Of a stretch of 64,000 nt of DNA, positions 1 through 9,387 are shown in pieces. The stretch covers positions 1-64,000 of the forward strand of contig NZ_MKZO01000011.1 in the NCBI RefSeq assembly GCF_001941965.1, given 5' to 3'. Numbering within the stretch: the stretch's first letter is position 1; every line of letters begins with the position of its first letter. The notes beneath the pieces were generated by a model, which did no database searches, was not told the DNA's origin, and was given only the letters and a program-made list of their open reading frames with translations. The DNA comes from Pseudomonas putida. GTDB taxonomy: Bacteria > Pseudomonadota > Gammaproteobacteria > Pseudomonadales > Pseudomonadaceae. A program made the translations under genes and the position numbers.

Positions 1-97
1 AATCGATGTTGAAATGCTGGGCTACCTTTCGAAAACCATCACTGCCCTCTAGATAGGCAGTGATGGCTGCCAGCTTGAACTGTTCGGTGTACTTCAT
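1..97 (-). CDS. IS3-family transposase OrfA, N-terminal fragment (cut by window edge)
   Basis: The ATG at 97-95 opens a frame starting MKYTEQFKLAAI and running to the window edge (32 residues visible). The start matches the helix-turn-helix region of IS3/IS150-type OrfA proteins, which bind the element's inverted repeats. A GGGGGAG ribosome site lies directly upstream. The rest of OrfA and the OrfB integrase are beyond the edge, so whether the element is intact cannot be judged. Confidence 0.7.
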   Translation of the reverse strand, partial: MKYTEQFKLAAITAYLEGSDGFRKVAQHFNID

Positions 98-145
98 AAC
101 TCCCCCAAGGGTTGGATTAGTCTCCAATTTCTTGGGGGCAGTCCA
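1..145 (-). mobile_element. IS3-family insertion sequence, left end only
   Basis: The window opens inside an insertion sequence. Reading leftward, a terminal sequence beginning TGGACTGCCCCC (complement of 134-145) is followed about 37 bases later by the start of an OrfA-type transposase. TG...CTG(C/A)CCCC ends are typical of the IS150 group of the IS3 family. The inferred outer end at 145 lies 23 bases downstream of the LOV-kinase stop codon, so the element inserted just behind that gene without breaking it. The other end and the target duplication are outside the window. Confidence 0.7.
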
Positions 146-168
146 GGGACCGTGTCGACAGGACCTTT

Positions 169-1767
169 TCAGATCCCGCCGGGCGAATCCAGCACCTGGC
201 GAATCTTGCGCGCCAGGTCATGGGGCAGGTACGGCTTGGAAATCACCTCGAATTCCGACCCGCCGATATCCGTGCGCTCGATGGAGTTCTCGGCATAGCC
301 GGTGGTCAGCAGCACCTTGATCGCCGGGTGACTGCGCCGCACCTCCCGGGCCAGCATCACGCCGTTCATGCCCCCGGGCATGATCAGGTCGGTGAACAGC
401 AGGTCATAGCGCTCGCCACCTTCGAAACGCTTCAGCGCCTCGCGGGCGTTGAGTACCAGGTCGGCCTGGTAGCCGTAGTCCTCCAGCACCATCTTCGCCA
501 GTTCGGCGACATCCGGGCGGTCTTCGACGATGAGTACGCGCTCGTGCCCGTTCTTCGCCTCGGCGGTCTGGCGCCGCTCCAGCGGCAGCACGGCGCCGCT
601 GTCCATCGGGAAGTACAGGCGCAGGGTGGTGCCGATACCTTCCTCGGTATAGATCCGCGCCGTGCCCCCGGATTGCTTGGCAAAGCCATAGACCATCGAT
701 AGCCCGAGCCCGGACCCCTTGCCTTCTTCCTTGGTGGTGAAAAAGGGGTCCATGACCCGGTCGCGGATGCTCGCCGGCATGCCGATACCGTTGTCGGTGA
801 TCGCCAGGCTGACGTAATGCCCCGGCAGCAGCCCGTCGTAGGAGGTAGTGGCGAGGTCGCGCACGGTGACGTTGCGGGTTTCGATGAAGATTCGCGGCTT
901 TTCCCGGCCGATCAAGGCATCCCGCGAGTTGATGAAGATGTTCAGCAGGGCGACTTCCGCCTGGGTCGGGTCGATGCGGCAGTTCTTCAGGCTGTGTTCG
1001 AGGTCGTATTCCACCTGCACGCCAGCGCCGAAGGTGCGGGTGACCAGCGGGCGCACGGTGTCCACCAGCTGGTTGAGGTTGAGCACCCGGCCTTGCAGCT
1101 TCTGCTTGCGCGAGAACGCCAGCAATTGCTTGGTCAGGGTGCTGGCCTTGTCAACTGCCGAGCGGGCGTGGAAGGTGCTGCGGCGGATGCGCTCCATGTC
1201 CGGCGCGGGCTTTTCCGCGGCGGTGCGGATCAGGTCGATATAGCCGCCCATGACCTGCAGCAGATTGTTGAAATCATGGGCGATGCCGCCGGTCAACTGG
1301 CCCAGGGCTTCCATCTTCTGCGACTGGTGCAGCGCGTCCTCGGCATCCCGGCGGCGGCTGACATCCAGTTGCGAGGCGAAGAAATAGATCAGTTCGCCTT
1401 TCTCGTTGAAGATCGGCGAGATGAACAGCGCGTTCCAGAACGAGCTGCCGTCCTTGCGGTAATTGAGGATCTCGGTGGAAAAATCGTAGCGTCCCTCGAC
1501 GGCGTCGCGGATGGCATCGACCACTTCCGGATCGGTGTCCGGCCCCTGGAGAAAGCGGCAATTGCGCCCGACGATCTCTGCCGAGACATAGCCGGTCATG
1601 TCGAGGAAGGCCTGGTTGGCGAAGATGATCGGATTGTCCGGAGCATTGGGGTCGGTGACGATCATCGGCATGCGCGTGGTTTCCACCGCTGCGAAGAAGA
1701 TGTCCTTGGGATGGCCGGAGATGTCTGCGGTCGAGGAATCGTCGACGCGGGTGGGGGTGTTGGGCAC
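169..1767 (-). CDS. LOV-domain blue-light sensor hybrid histidine kinase
   Basis: Soluble 532-residue photoreceptor kinase. The LOV/PAS core (about residues 22-135) has the flavin-binding motif GRNCRFLQG with the photoactive cysteine at about residue 70. [11 protein letters not shown]-box (His about 164) and an ATPase domain with DNGIGM and GKGSGLGLS follow, then a C-terminal receiver domain with phospho-Asp in LLFTDLIMP. This is the domain order of the plant-pathogen LOV-HK known from Pseudomonas syringae, which has nearly the same length. I chose the GTG at 1767 because AAGGA lies 7 bases upstream and it gives the family length; a longer ATG frame to 1881 adds a non-conserved leader. The receiver is fused, so an external output partner is unknown. 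It ends 23 bases from the IS end. Confidence 0.88.
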   Translation of the reverse strand: MPNTPTRVDDSSTADISGHPKDIFFAAVETTRMPMIVTDPNAPDNPIIFANQAFLDMTGYVSAEIVGRNCRFLQGPDTDPEVVDAIRDAVEGRYDFSTEILNYRKDGSSFWNALFISPIFNEKGELIYFFASQLDVSRRRDAEDALHQSQKMEALGQLTGGIAHDFNNLLQVMGGYIDLIRTAAEKPAPDMERIRRSTFHARSAVDKASTLTKQLLAFSRKQKLQGRVLNLNQLVDTVRPLVTRTFGAGVQVEYDLEHSLKNCRIDPTQAEVALLNIFINSRDALIGREKPRIFIETRNVTVRDLATTSYDGLLPGHYVSLAITDNGIGMPASIRDRVMDPFFTTKEEGKGSGLGLSMVYGFAKQSGGTARIYTEEGIGTTLRLYFPMDSGAVLPLERRQTAEAKNGHERVLIVEDRPDVAELAKMVLEDYGYQADLVLNAREALKRFEGGERYDLLFTDLIMPGGMNGVMLAREVRRSHPAIKVLLTTGYAENSIERTDIGGSEFEVISKPYLPHDLARKIRQVLDSPGGI

Positions 1768-1956
1768 GGGGTGGTCCTTGTGTAAGCCTGCTCTTGAATG
1801 CAGACAGCGGCGATGGCGCTTTGGTTGCTTGCTGGTGTCGGACTTGTTGTGCACAGGTGCGCAATGGCCATTTCCAGCCATCCCCAGGTCCGTCCCAACC
1901 GGTCTGTCTCGCGGCTTCTACGCTAGAATCGCGCTCTTTTTGCCAAGGAAACCTCC

Positions 1957-2847
1957 ATGACTGTCATCGGCCCCCGGGCCGCCACCGCCTGTGGCCTGCT
2001 TGCCATCCTGCTGTGGAGCACCGCCTCCGGCCTGATCCGCAGCATCAGCCAGATGTTCGGCCCGCTGGGTGGCGCGGCCCTGATCTATTCCTTGGGCACC
2101 GTGTTACTGGTCCTGTTGCTGGGGCGTCCGCGCCTGCGTTCAGTGCCGCGGCTGTACCTGTGGCTCGGCACTGCGCTGTTCGTCGCCTACGAAATCTGCC
2201 TGTCCCTGGCCCTGGGGTTTGCCAGCGACGCCAACCAGGCCATTGAAGTGGGCATGCTCAACTACCTGTGGCCCTGCCTGACCGTTGTTCTGGCGATCTT
2301 CATGAACGGCCAGCGCGCACGCTGGCTGATCGTGCCGGGCAGCGTGCTGGCCTTGACCGGGGTGGTCTGGGTGGTCAGCGGCAATGGTCTCTCCGTGGCG
2401 CGAATCCTCGCCAATGTCGGCAGCAACCCGTTGAGTTATGGCCTGGCCCTGAGCTGCGCGATCACCTTCGCCCTGTACTGCAACATCACCCGCCGCTATG
2501 CCAACGGGCAGAACCTGGTGGTGCTGTTCTTCTTCCTGACGGCCTGCCTGCTGTGGATCAAGTACGCCTTCAGCAGCGAGCATCTGCCGGCGTTCACGCT
2601 CGGCAACAGCGTCGAGCTGTTCGCTGCCGGCGTGGCCATGGCCGGTGGCTATGCGTTGTGGAACCTGGGCATCCTGCGCGGCAACCTGACCTTGCTGGCC
2701 ACCGCGTCGTACTTCTCCCCGGTGCTGTCCTCGGCTTTTGCCGCCGTGTGGCTGGGGGCGCAACTGAGCGGGCAGTTCTGGCAGGGCGCGGTGCTGGTGG
2801 TGATCGGCTCGCTGCTGTGCTGGCAGGCGACGCGGCAGGTACACTGA
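1957..2847 (+). CDS. yddG: YddG-type aromatic amino acid exporter (DMT/EamA superfamily)
   Basis: 296-residue inner-membrane protein with about ten hydrophobic segments. The blocks LLWSTASGLIRSIS, GPLGGAALIYSL, YEICLSLALG, NQAIEVGMLNYLWPCLT and SLLCWQATR closely follow E. coli YddG, which exports aromatic amino acids and some drugs. AAGGAAA lies 7 bases before the ATG. It is divergent from the LOV kinase, and the downstream LysR-type gene starts 28 bases after its stop, so the two may be co-transcribed and the regulator may act on it; this is inference. Substrate in this organism is not proven by sequence. Confidence 0.85.
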   Translation: MTVIGPRAATACGLLAILLWSTASGLIRSISQMFGPLGGAALIYSLGTVLLVLLLGRPRLRSVPRLYLWLGTALFVAYEICLSLALGFASDANQAIEVGMLNYLWPCLTVVLAIFMNGQRARWLIVPGSVLALTGVVWVVSGNGLSVARILANVGSNPLSYGLALSCAITFALYCNITRRYANGQNLVVLFFFLTACLLWIKYAFSSEHLPAFTLGNSVELFAAGVAMAGGYALWNLGILRGNLTLLATASYFSPVLSSAFAAVWLGAQLSGQFWQGAVLVVIGSLLCWQATRQVH

Positions 2848-2875
2848 GGGTCCTTTTTCCTGGTTGTTGCCCGCC

Positions 2876-3778
2876 ATGCTCCGTACCGTCACCGACCTTG
2901 ATCTGCGCCTGCTGCGCATCTTCACCACCGTGGTGCGCTGCGGCGGTTTCACCGCAGCACAGGCCGAGCTGAACATGAGCCAGTCGAATATCAGCATGCA
3001 GATCGGCAGCCTGGAGCAGCGCCTGGGTTATCGCCTGTGCGAACGCGGCAAGGGCGGCTTTCGCCTGACGGCCAAGGGCAAGCGCATCCTCGAGGCGTCG
3101 CAGACCATGTTCGAGGCCATCGGGCTGTTTCGCGACGAGGCCCAGGGGCTGTCGGGCAACCTGGTGGGGGATCTGTACGTGGGCATGGCGGACAACGTCG
3201 CGACCTTGCCCGAGGCACGCTTCGGCGAAGCATTGGCGCGCTTTCACGGGCGTGAGCAGGACGTGCAGTTGAACCTGTACGTCAACTCGCCGACCGAGCT
3301 GGAGCTGGCGGTGATCGACGGGCAACTGGACCTGGCGGTGTCCTATTTCAGTCGCTCGCGGCCGAGCCTGGAGTACCTGCCGCTGTATACCGAGGAGATC
3401 GGGGTGTTCTGTGGTGACCGGCATCCACTGTTCAACGAGGCCGAGCCGGACCTGCAACGGATCGCCGCGTGCAACTGGATCAGCCACGGCTTCCTGCCGG
3501 AAAGCCAGGAACTGCCGCTGCGCCCCGAACGCAGCCGGGCCACGGCCTTCCATATGGAGGCGGTGGCCCATGCGGTGCTGGCGGGGACGCACCTGGGCTA
3601 TCTGCCGACCCACTATGCGCAGATCTGGATCGAACGCGGGCGGATGCGCGCGTTGCAGCCGCAGCGGCTGAAGTATGAGGTGGTGCACAGCATGATCACC
3701 TACAACGGCCGGCCCAGGAGCGAGGCGGCGCGGGCGTTTGTCGAGGATCTGCTGGCGGTGCATGGAGTAGAAGGATAA
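2876..3778 (+). CDS. LysR-family transcriptional regulator
   Basis: 300-residue regulator. Residues about 5-64 form the winged helix-turn-helix, including LLRIFTTVVRCGGFTAAQ and SQSNISMQIGSLEQRLG, followed by a LysR substrate-binding domain (two alpha/beta lobes, about 90-295). The ATG at 2876 is used; a TTG four codons upstream is also possible. The gene follows the yddG-like exporter by 28 bases and converges on the iron alcohol dehydrogenase across a REP pair. The ligand cannot be read from the sequence. Confidence 0.88.
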   Translation: MLRTVTDLDLRLLRIFTTVVRCGGFTAAQAELNMSQSNISMQIGSLEQRLGYRLCERGKGGFRLTAKGKRILEASQTMFEAIGLFRDEAQGLSGNLVGDLYVGMADNVATLPEARFGEALARFHGREQDVQLNLYVNSPTELELAVIDGQLDLAVSYFSRSRPSLEYLPLYTEEIGVFCGDRHPLFNEAEPDLQRIAACNWISHGFLPESQELPLRPERSRATAFHMEAVAHAVLAGTHLGYLPTHYAQIWIERGRMRALQPQRLKYEVVHSMITYNGRPRSEAARAFVEDLLAVHGVEG

Positions 3779-3804
3779 GGAGGGAAGTTCTTCAGCGTTT
3801 TCCC

Positions 3805-3900
3805 GGGCCTCATCGCTGGCAAGCCAGCTCCCACAGGTACAGCGGTGCTCTCAAGAACACTGGTGAACCTGTGGGAGCTGGCTTGCCAGCGATGAGGCCG
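3805..3900. repeat. REP doublet (inverted pair)
   Basis: Two copies of the Pseudomonas REP core GCTGGCAAGCCAGCTCCCAC stand head to head (3815-3834 and the complement near 3870-3890), each with a flanking CCTCATC. The pair sits between convergent genes, the usual REP/REPIN setting, and may act as transcript end protection. Confidence 0.85.
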
Positions 3901-3917
3901 GTAGCAGCACTGCAAAT

Positions 3918-5093
3918 CTATTTTAGAAACCCACCCACCGCATTCCGATAGATCCGCGCATAGTCCGAAGCCCCCAGCGCCAGCGCATTGGTCTCCGACG
4001 ACGAGATATCCGCCACCGCCAGCTCACCTATCAACGCTGCATCCTCGCCACTCAACCCCAGCTCGGCCAAAGTCGCCGGAATCCCCACCCGCGCCCGCAA
4101 CTCCAGCACCCAGGCCAGCAATCCATCGAAGCTGCTGTCCTCAAGCTCCAGATACCGCGCCAGCCGCGCTGCATCCGCTTCGATGGCACTGCGATTGGCC
4201 ACCAGCACATACGGGAGCAACACCGCATTCAGAAGCCCGTGATGCAGGTGATGCCGCGCCCCCAGCGGATGGGCGAGGGCATGCACGCCTCCCAGGCCTT
4301 TCTGGAAAGCCACGGCCGCACTGGCCGAGGCAATTAGCATGCCTTCCCGGGCAACCAGGTCATTGCCATCACGCACGGCATTCTCCAGATGCAAGCGAAC
4401 CAGCCGCACACCTTCCACCGCAATCCCCGCCGACATCGGATGGCACAGCGGCGAGAACAGCGCTTCAAGGTGGTGGGTGAGGGCGTCCATGCCGGTGGCC
4501 GCGGTAAGTTTCGCCGGCAGGCCAGCGGTCAGGCGCGGGTCGAGGATCACGCTACGGGCCAGCAATTCGCGGTGCCCGATCACCTTCTTCACGCCTTGCG
4601 CGGTATCGGTCAGGACCGCCTCGCGGCCCAGCTCCGAGCCGGTACCGGCAGTGGTGGGAATGGCGATCAGCGGCGGCAGGTCCAGGGCCGGGTAATCGGC
4701 CAGGGTCGGATAATGCTCCAGCATCTGCGCCCATTCGAAACGCTCGAGCCCCTGCGGATCGCGGCTGAGCAGGTCGATACCCTTGGCCGCGTCGAGGGCG
4801 CTGCCGCCCCCCAGGGCAATCAGCGAGTCATGCTTGCCCGCCGCGAAAACCTCGGCCCCGGCGCGGACTTGCTCCAGGCTCGGGTTGCCCGACAACCCAT
4901 GGAACAGCGCGTAATCGACGCCCGCTGCCTGCAGATGCTCACGCACCGCCCGCAGCGGTGGCAGCTCCAGCATGCCGGGATCGGTCACCAGCAACGGCCG
5001 GCGCATCCCGGCCAGGGCGCAACGCTCGGCCAGCACGCTCAGCGCATCGACGCCGCAGAAGATTTCGGTGGGGTAGTTCCAGTAGTGAATCAT
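3918..5093 (-). CDS. Iron-containing alcohol dehydrogenase
   Basis: 391-residue Fe-ADH family enzyme (NAD(P)-linked alcohol/aldehyde interconversion, cytosol). Visible features are the N-terminal nucleotide-binding half with GGGSALDAAKG, the TAGTGSELGREAVLTD block, and the metal-binding region with HHLEALF and GGVHALAHPLGARHHLHHG, which carries the conserved histidines. The ATG at 5093 has AGGAA about 8 bases upstream; a TTG two codons earlier is less likely. The APC permease gene lies just upstream on the same strand (75-base gap), so the pair is likely one unit for uptake and oxidation of an amino compound or alcohol. The substrate is unknown. Confidence 0.85.
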   Translation of the reverse strand: MIHYWNYPTEIFCGVDALSVLAERCALAGMRRPLLVTDPGMLELPPLRAVREHLQAAGVDYALFHGLSGNPSLEQVRAGAEVFAAGKHDSLIALGGGSALDAAKGIDLLSRDPQGLERFEWAQMLEHYPTLADYPALDLPPLIAIPTTAGTGSELGREAVLTDTAQGVKKVIGHRELLARSVILDPRLTAGLPAKLTAATGMDALTHHLEALFSPLCHPMSAGIAVEGVRLVRLHLENAVRDGNDLVAREGMLIASASAAVAFQKGLGGVHALAHPLGARHHLHHGLLNAVLLPYVLVANRSAIEADAARLARYLELEDSSFDGLLAWVLELRARVGIPATLAELGLSGEDAALIGELAVADISSSETNALALGASDYARIYRNAVGGFLK

Positions 5094-5168
5094 GCTCAAT
5101 TCCTGTTTTCAGGCATGCCTCGTCCCGCCGGCCAGCACACCGGTGACGGGACAAGGAAGGGAAGGGGA

Positions 5169-6653
5169 TCAGTCGACGGCGCGACCGGCAAAGCTGAGGC
5201 TGGTGGCGATCCGCCGATGAGGCTTGGCGATTGCCAGGTAGCCCAGGCCGAACAGGGCCAGCGCCGAGAACACCAGCACCACCGCCCAGACCTGGAACCA
5301 CGGCGCGCCGGGCGGCGCCAGCAATTCCCGCGGCCAGGCCACGTTGATCGCTTCGAAGAGCAGCCAGACCACAGCGAAACAGTTGATCGCCAGGCCCTTG
5401 CGCCCCAACTGCAAGGCGCCCTTGGCCGGATCCCAGCGCCCGCTGAGACGGGCATACAGGGCGCTGACGGTAACGATCAGGAAGACGAAGAAGAAGCCGC
5501 CGCTGCCAAAGGCGATCAGGGTGCCCACTGCGGTGGCGTTCAGGCCAAGGGCCAGGCCGAGACTGGCCAGCAGGGTGCTGCCGATCATCGCGGCCATCGG
5601 TACCTTGCGCTTGTCGACCCGGCGCAGCAGCCCCGACGCCGGCAGGATGCCGTCCCGGGCCATGCCGAAGATCGCCCGGCCGATATAGGTCTGTACCGAG
5701 ACCACGCAGGCGACGAAGGCGATCAGCACGATGGCGACGAAAGGCCGCTCGGCCCAGGCGCCGAAGGCATCGGTCACTGCCGGAGTGACCGGGTCGATGA
5801 TCTGCCCGCTGACCACGGCGGCCGGGTCCTTGAACGACAGGGTCACGGCAAACGCGGTGAGCATCACGGTCAGGCCCACCACCAGCATCGAGCGCAGGAT
5901 CGCCCGTGGTGTGGACACCCGGGCATCGGTGGTTTCTTCGGACAGTTGCGAGCAGGCATCGAAGCCGAGGAAGGCCCAGCCGCACACGGCCATGGCGGTC
6001 AGCAACCCGCTGAAATACGAGCCCCCGGAGGCACTTTCCGCGCCCATGCTGGTGAACAGCAGCTCGAACGAGTGATTGCGGAAGAACAGCAGCAACAGCA
6101 CGCCGATGCCGATGGAGGCGATGGCCTCGGCGAAGATCCCGGCGTTGACGAAGTACTTCAGCGGGTTGATGCCCAGCAGGTTCACCCCCAGGCCCAGCGC
6201 CAGCAACGCCGCCCCGCAGGCCACCTGGGCATTGGCCGAGGGCGGTTCGTCGAACAGCAGCAGGCCGAGCCAGAAGCCGCCGAGGTAGGCCACGGTGGTC
6301 AGCGAGGCCAGCGCCGCTGCCAGGTAGAGGAAACCGGTGAACCAGGCCAGGCGGTCACCCACCAGGCGGCGCACCCACTGGTAGCAGCCGCCGGCCAGGG
6401 GAAACTGCGAGGACAGCTCGGCATACACCAGGGCCACGCTCAGTTGCAGCAGCAGGCACAGCGGCACGATCCACACCCAGGACGGCCCGACGCTGATGGC
6501 GCCGAGGGACATCACCGAATAGATGCCGACAACGGGGGAGATGGTGGCGAAGCCCACGGAAAACGACGACCACAGGCTCAGGCCGCGATCCAGCTCCTGG
6601 CGGTAGCCATGGCTGGCGAGCAGGTGCTCGTCGGGATTGGACGGAACGGACAT
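5169..6653 (-). CDS. APC-superfamily amino acid/amine permease
   Basis: 494-residue inner-membrane protein with about twelve hydrophobic helices. The N-terminal stretch with GYRQELDRGLSLWSSFSVGF and SPVVGIYSV, and the VYAELSSQFPLAGGCYQW helix, are characteristic of APC-family permeases related to GABA/amine carriers. The ATG at 6653 follows GAGGATCCCCC. It lies directly upstream of the iron alcohol dehydrogenase in the same direction, which suggests import of the precursor of that enzyme's substrate. Exact substrate not determinable. Confidence 0.85.
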   Translation of the reverse strand: MSVPSNPDEHLLASHGYRQELDRGLSLWSSFSVGFATISPVVGIYSVMSLGAISVGPSWVWIVPLCLLLQLSVALVYAELSSQFPLAGGCYQWVRRLVGDRLAWFTGFLYLAAALASLTTVAYLGGFWLGLLLFDEPPSANAQVACGAALLALGLGVNLLGINPLKYFVNAGIFAEAIASIGIGVLLLLFFRNHSFELLFTSMGAESASGGSYFSGLLTAMAVCGWAFLGFDACSQLSEETTDARVSTPRAILRSMLVVGLTVMLTAFAVTLSFKDPAAVVSGQIIDPVTPAVTDAFGAWAERPFVAIVLIAFVACVVSVQTYIGRAIFGMARDGILPASGLLRRVDKRKVPMAAMIGSTLLASLGLALGLNATAVGTLIAFGSGGFFFVFLIVTVSALYARLSGRWDPAKGALQLGRKGLAINCFAVVWLLFEAINVAWPRELLAPPGAPWFQVWAVVLVFSALALFGLGYLAIAKPHRRIATSLSFAGRAVD

Positions 6654-7026
6654 GGGGGATCCTCGGCAGGTATTGGAATTGTTATCGAGATCCGGTGCCT
6701 CTGGGGGCACTCGAGGTTCCGGCACAGGGTATGCCGGGCTTGGGTCAGGAAAAATTCATGATTGCTGCGGCCAGCATCAAGGTTTCTTGATGTTCTGCAG
6801 ATGACGACTAAAGGCTGGCGGCTGTCGTTCGTGCTACTGGGAGGGACGCTGCAGCCCGGCAATACCGGGAGTCTCAGCTAACCTTTGAACTGTTCGTCGA
6901 TGGCGGGCCTCGAAACCTTCGTCCCGCCGTCGAGCCATGCGCCTTGCGTGCACAAGGGCGGGCAGTCGGTCCAACGGGCAGGGAACTCAAGCCAATCACA
7001 CCGAGGCTCGCCTCGTGGGAGAAGAG
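6654..7026. other. Divergent intergenic region between permease and mqo
   Basis: This 373-base gap holds the 5' regions of the leftward permease and rightward mqo genes. I see a short GGGAGAAGAG ribosome site before mqo and a few weak hairpins (for example CCCGGCAATACCGGG near 6855), but no recognisable operator, riboswitch or small gene. Confidence 0.5.
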
Positions 7027-8691
7027 ATGAATAACGGGATCAAATGGCGAGGTGCGCTGGTCGGCTTCGCGCTGGCATGCAGCTTCACCAGCGTCCAGGC
7101 CGCCGAGCCAAAGAAAGTCGATGTATTGCTGGTGGGCGGCGGGATCATGAGCTCGACCCTGGCCATCTGGCTCAACGAGCTGGAGCCGGGCTGGTCGATG
7201 GAAATGGTCGAGCGCCTGGACAAGGTCGCCGAGGAAAGCTCCAACGGCTGGAACAACGCCGGTACCGGGCACTCGGCCCTGGCCGAACTGAACTACACCC
7301 CGGAGAAGGACGGCAAGATCGACATCACCAAGGCGGTGGAGATCAACGAGTCGTTCCAGATCACCCGCCAGTTCCTCGCCTGGCAGGTGAAGAACGGCGT
7401 GCTCAACAACCCGCGCTCGTTCATCAACACCACGCCGCACATGAGCTTCGTCTGGGGCGATGACAACATCAGCTTCCTCAAGCGCCGCTACGAAGCCCTG
7501 CAGAAGAGCCCGCTGTTCCGCCCCATGCAGTATTCGGAAGACCCGGCGCAGATCGCCAAATGGGTACCGCTGATGATGGAAGGCCGCGATCCGCAGCAGA
7601 AGCTGGCGGTGACCTGGACGCCGATCGGCACCGACGTCAACTTCGGCGAGATCACCCGGCAATACGTGGGCTACCTGCAGAAACAGCAGAACTTCAGCCT
7701 CAAGCTCAACAGCGAGGTCGAGGACATCACCCGCAACGCCGACGGCTCCTGGCGGGTCGAGTACAAGAACCTCAAGGACGGCAGCAAGACCAGCACCGAC
7801 GCCAAGTTCCTGTTCATCGGCGCCGGTGGTGCGGCCTTGCCGCTGCTGCAGAAATCCGGCATTCCCGAGGCCAAGGACTATGCCGGCTTCCCGGTGGGCG
7901 GCTCGTTCCTGGTCACCGACAACCAGGACATCGCCCTCAAGCACATGGCCAAGGCCTACGGCATCGCCTCCACCGGTGCGCCGCCCATGTCGGTGCCGCA
8001 CCTGGACACCCGGGTGCTGGATGGCAAGCGGGTGATCCTGTTCGGGCCGTTCGCCACCTTCTCTACCAAGTTCCTCAAGGAGGGCTCGCTGCTCGACCTG
8101 TTCGCCAGCATGTCGCTGCATAACACCTGGCCGATGGTGCGGGTCGGGGTGCGCGAGTTCGACCTGGTCAAGTACCTGATCGGCCAGCTGATGCAGAGCG
8201 ACGACGACCGCTTCGCCGCCTTGCAGACCTACTTCCCTCATGCGAAGAAGGAAGACTGGCGCCTGTGGCAGGCCGGGCAGCGGGTGCAGATCATCAAGAA
8301 GGATGAGCAACTGGGTGGCGTCCTCAAGCTCGGTACCGAGGTGGTGACTTCCAAGGACGGCACTATTGCTGGCCTGCTCGGCGCCTCGCCAGGTGCCTCG
8401 ACCGCGCCGCCGATCATGCTCGACCTGATGCAGAAGGTCTTCAAGGACCGGCTGGCGTCGTCGGCCTGGCAGGAAAAGCTCAAGCAGATCATTCCCAGCT
8501 ACGGCACGCACCTGAACGACGATCCGGCGGCGGTGGAGCGGGAATGGGCCTATACCAGCGAAGTGCTGCAACTGGCCCCGGCGCCGGGTATCGACCAGCG
8601 CCAGGACCCGGGCAATCCGCAGAACATCGACCCGCTCGGGCAGAAGAGCGGCAATGCCGATCCGGATATCAACCCGGACGGGGAGGAGTAG
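7027..8691 (+). CDS. mqo: Malate:quinone oxidoreductase
   Basis: 554-residue FAD enzyme that oxidises malate to oxaloacetate and reduces quinone at the membrane, replacing or assisting the NAD malate dehydrogenase in the TCA cycle. The dinucleotide motif [14 protein letters not shown], the [23 protein letters not shown] block and the C-terminal [13 protein letters not shown] segment are family hallmarks. GGGAGAAGAG precedes the chosen ATG. Unusually, about 27 residues ahead of the FAD motif form a Sec-like signal (hydrophobic [12 protein letters not shown], then VQA|AEPKK), whereas the classical enzyme is a cytoplasmic-face peripheral protein. A strong terminator follows. Confidence 0.93.
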   Translation: MNNGIKWRGALVGFALACSFTSVQAAEPKKVDVLLVGGGIMSSTLAIWLNELEPGWSMEMVERLDKVAEESSNGWNNAGTGHSALAELNYTPEKDGKIDITKAVEINESFQITRQFLAWQVKNGVLNNPRSFINTTPHMSFVWGDDNISFLKRRYEALQKSPLFRPMQYSEDPAQIAKWVPLMMEGRDPQQKLAVTWTPIGTDVNFGEITRQYVGYLQKQQNFSLKLNSEVEDITRNADGSWRVEYKNLKDGSKTSTDAKFLFIGAGGAALPLLQKSGIPEAKDYAGFPVGGSFLVTDNQDIALKHMAKAYGIASTGAPPMSVPHLDTRVLDGKRVILFGPFATFSTKFLKEGSLLDLFASMSLHNTWPMVRVGVREFDLVKYLIGQLMQSDDDRFAALQTYFPHAKKEDWRLWQAGQRVQIIKKDEQLGGVLKLGTEVVTSKDGTIAGLLGASPGASTAPPIMLDLMQKVFKDRLASSAWQEKLKQIIPSYGTHLNDDPAAVEREWAYTSEVLQLAPAPGIDQRQDPGNPQNIDPLGQKSGNADPDINPDGEE

Positions 8692-8699
8692 AGGGACAA

Positions 8700-8733
8700 C
8701 CGAAGGCCGCTGATGCGGCCTTCGGGCTTTTTG
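8700..8733 (+). terminator. Rho-independent terminator after mqo
   Basis: An 11-base perfect stem CCGAAGGCCGC/GCGGCCTTCGG with a four-base loop, followed by GCTTTTT, 8 bases after the mqo stop. Confidence 0.9.
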
Positions 8734-8760
8734 GGGATCAGATATTGCTTGTCACCGACT

Positions 8761-8933
8761 GGCATGGGTATCTACATATCTTTTCCGACGATCAGTGCTG
8801 ACCCCGGGTCGTTTGTCGAGAGACCGCATGATGGCCACAAGGCGCAAGCCGACAGATCTCCAGCGTTCTCCAGATCGAGCGCCGCCCGCGCGGCGCATCG
8901 CCGGCAACGCCGGCTCCCACATTTGTTGCAACG
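8761..8933. repeat. Left arm of a long inverted repeat containing a REP
   Basis: This arm begins with GGGTATCTACATATCTTTT (8766-8784) and ends with a 62-base block (8872-8933) that includes a GCCGGCAACGCCGGCTCCCAC REP. The 62-base block is repeated exactly in opposite orientation at 9065-9126, and the outer GTATCTACA motif recurs inverted at about 9199-9219. The middle of the arm is less conserved. Confidence 0.8.
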
Positions 8934-9003
8934 CGCCATGGCCTGTGAGATCTCCTTTGCCAGCCTTTGGATGTTCGGCGATGTATCGCGGGGAGGCTGT
9001 TGG

Positions 9004-9027
9004 GTACGACGCGGTATCGCGTCGTAC
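9004..9027. repeat. Central perfect palindrome between inverted-repeat arms
   Basis: GTACGACGCG and CGCGTCGTAC form a perfect 10-base stem with a GTAT loop, located almost midway between the two long arms. No poly-T follows on either strand, so it does not look like a terminator. Confidence 0.75.
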
Positions 9028-9064
9028 AAACAAGGCGATCACTATGGCCTGTCAGGCATAGGTA

Positions 9065-9236
9065 CGTTGCAACAAATGTGGGAGCCGGCGTTGCCGGCGA
9101 TGCGCCGCGCGGGCGGCGCTCGATCTCAAGGGCGCTGGAAAAGTCATGACAAGCACCTGTCAGCCCTGATGCAGTCTACTGAAGGGCCTTCTCGCATCAA
9201 AAGATGTGTAGATACCCATACACCGATAGGGCTCTG
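9065..9236. repeat. Right arm of long inverted repeat; dispersed repeat copy
   Basis: Inverted counterpart of 8761-8933, and closely similar (about 85% by eye) along its full length to 23025-23187. It runs from REP-containing sequence through a conserved CAAGCACCTGTCAGCCCTGA to AAGATGTGTAGATACCCAT. It ends about 150 bases before the diguanylate cyclase gene. The rest of 9237-9387 shows no further gene. Confidence 0.8.
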
Positions 9237-9387
9237 GAATGCGGCTGTGAAAGACTTTCGGGGCCTAAGCTAATGACCGCTTCGGGTGTCCGCCTGTCGC
9301 CCGGATTGAACAGCGGGGACCTTTCGCTCATCAGTGTTCAGGTAGACCTTTGGAGTAACGCGCAACCTCCGGCCAACGAGGACACGC

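Noticed and set aside
4389..6761. 790-codon rightward frame opposite the iron dehydrogenase and permease
   Set aside because: Gln/Gly/Arg-rich shadow of two well-defined leftward genes.
8752..9273. Several 60-190-codon frames in the inverted-repeat region
   Set aside because: They run through REP and repeat sequence, share pieces because of the repeats, and have no ribosome sites.
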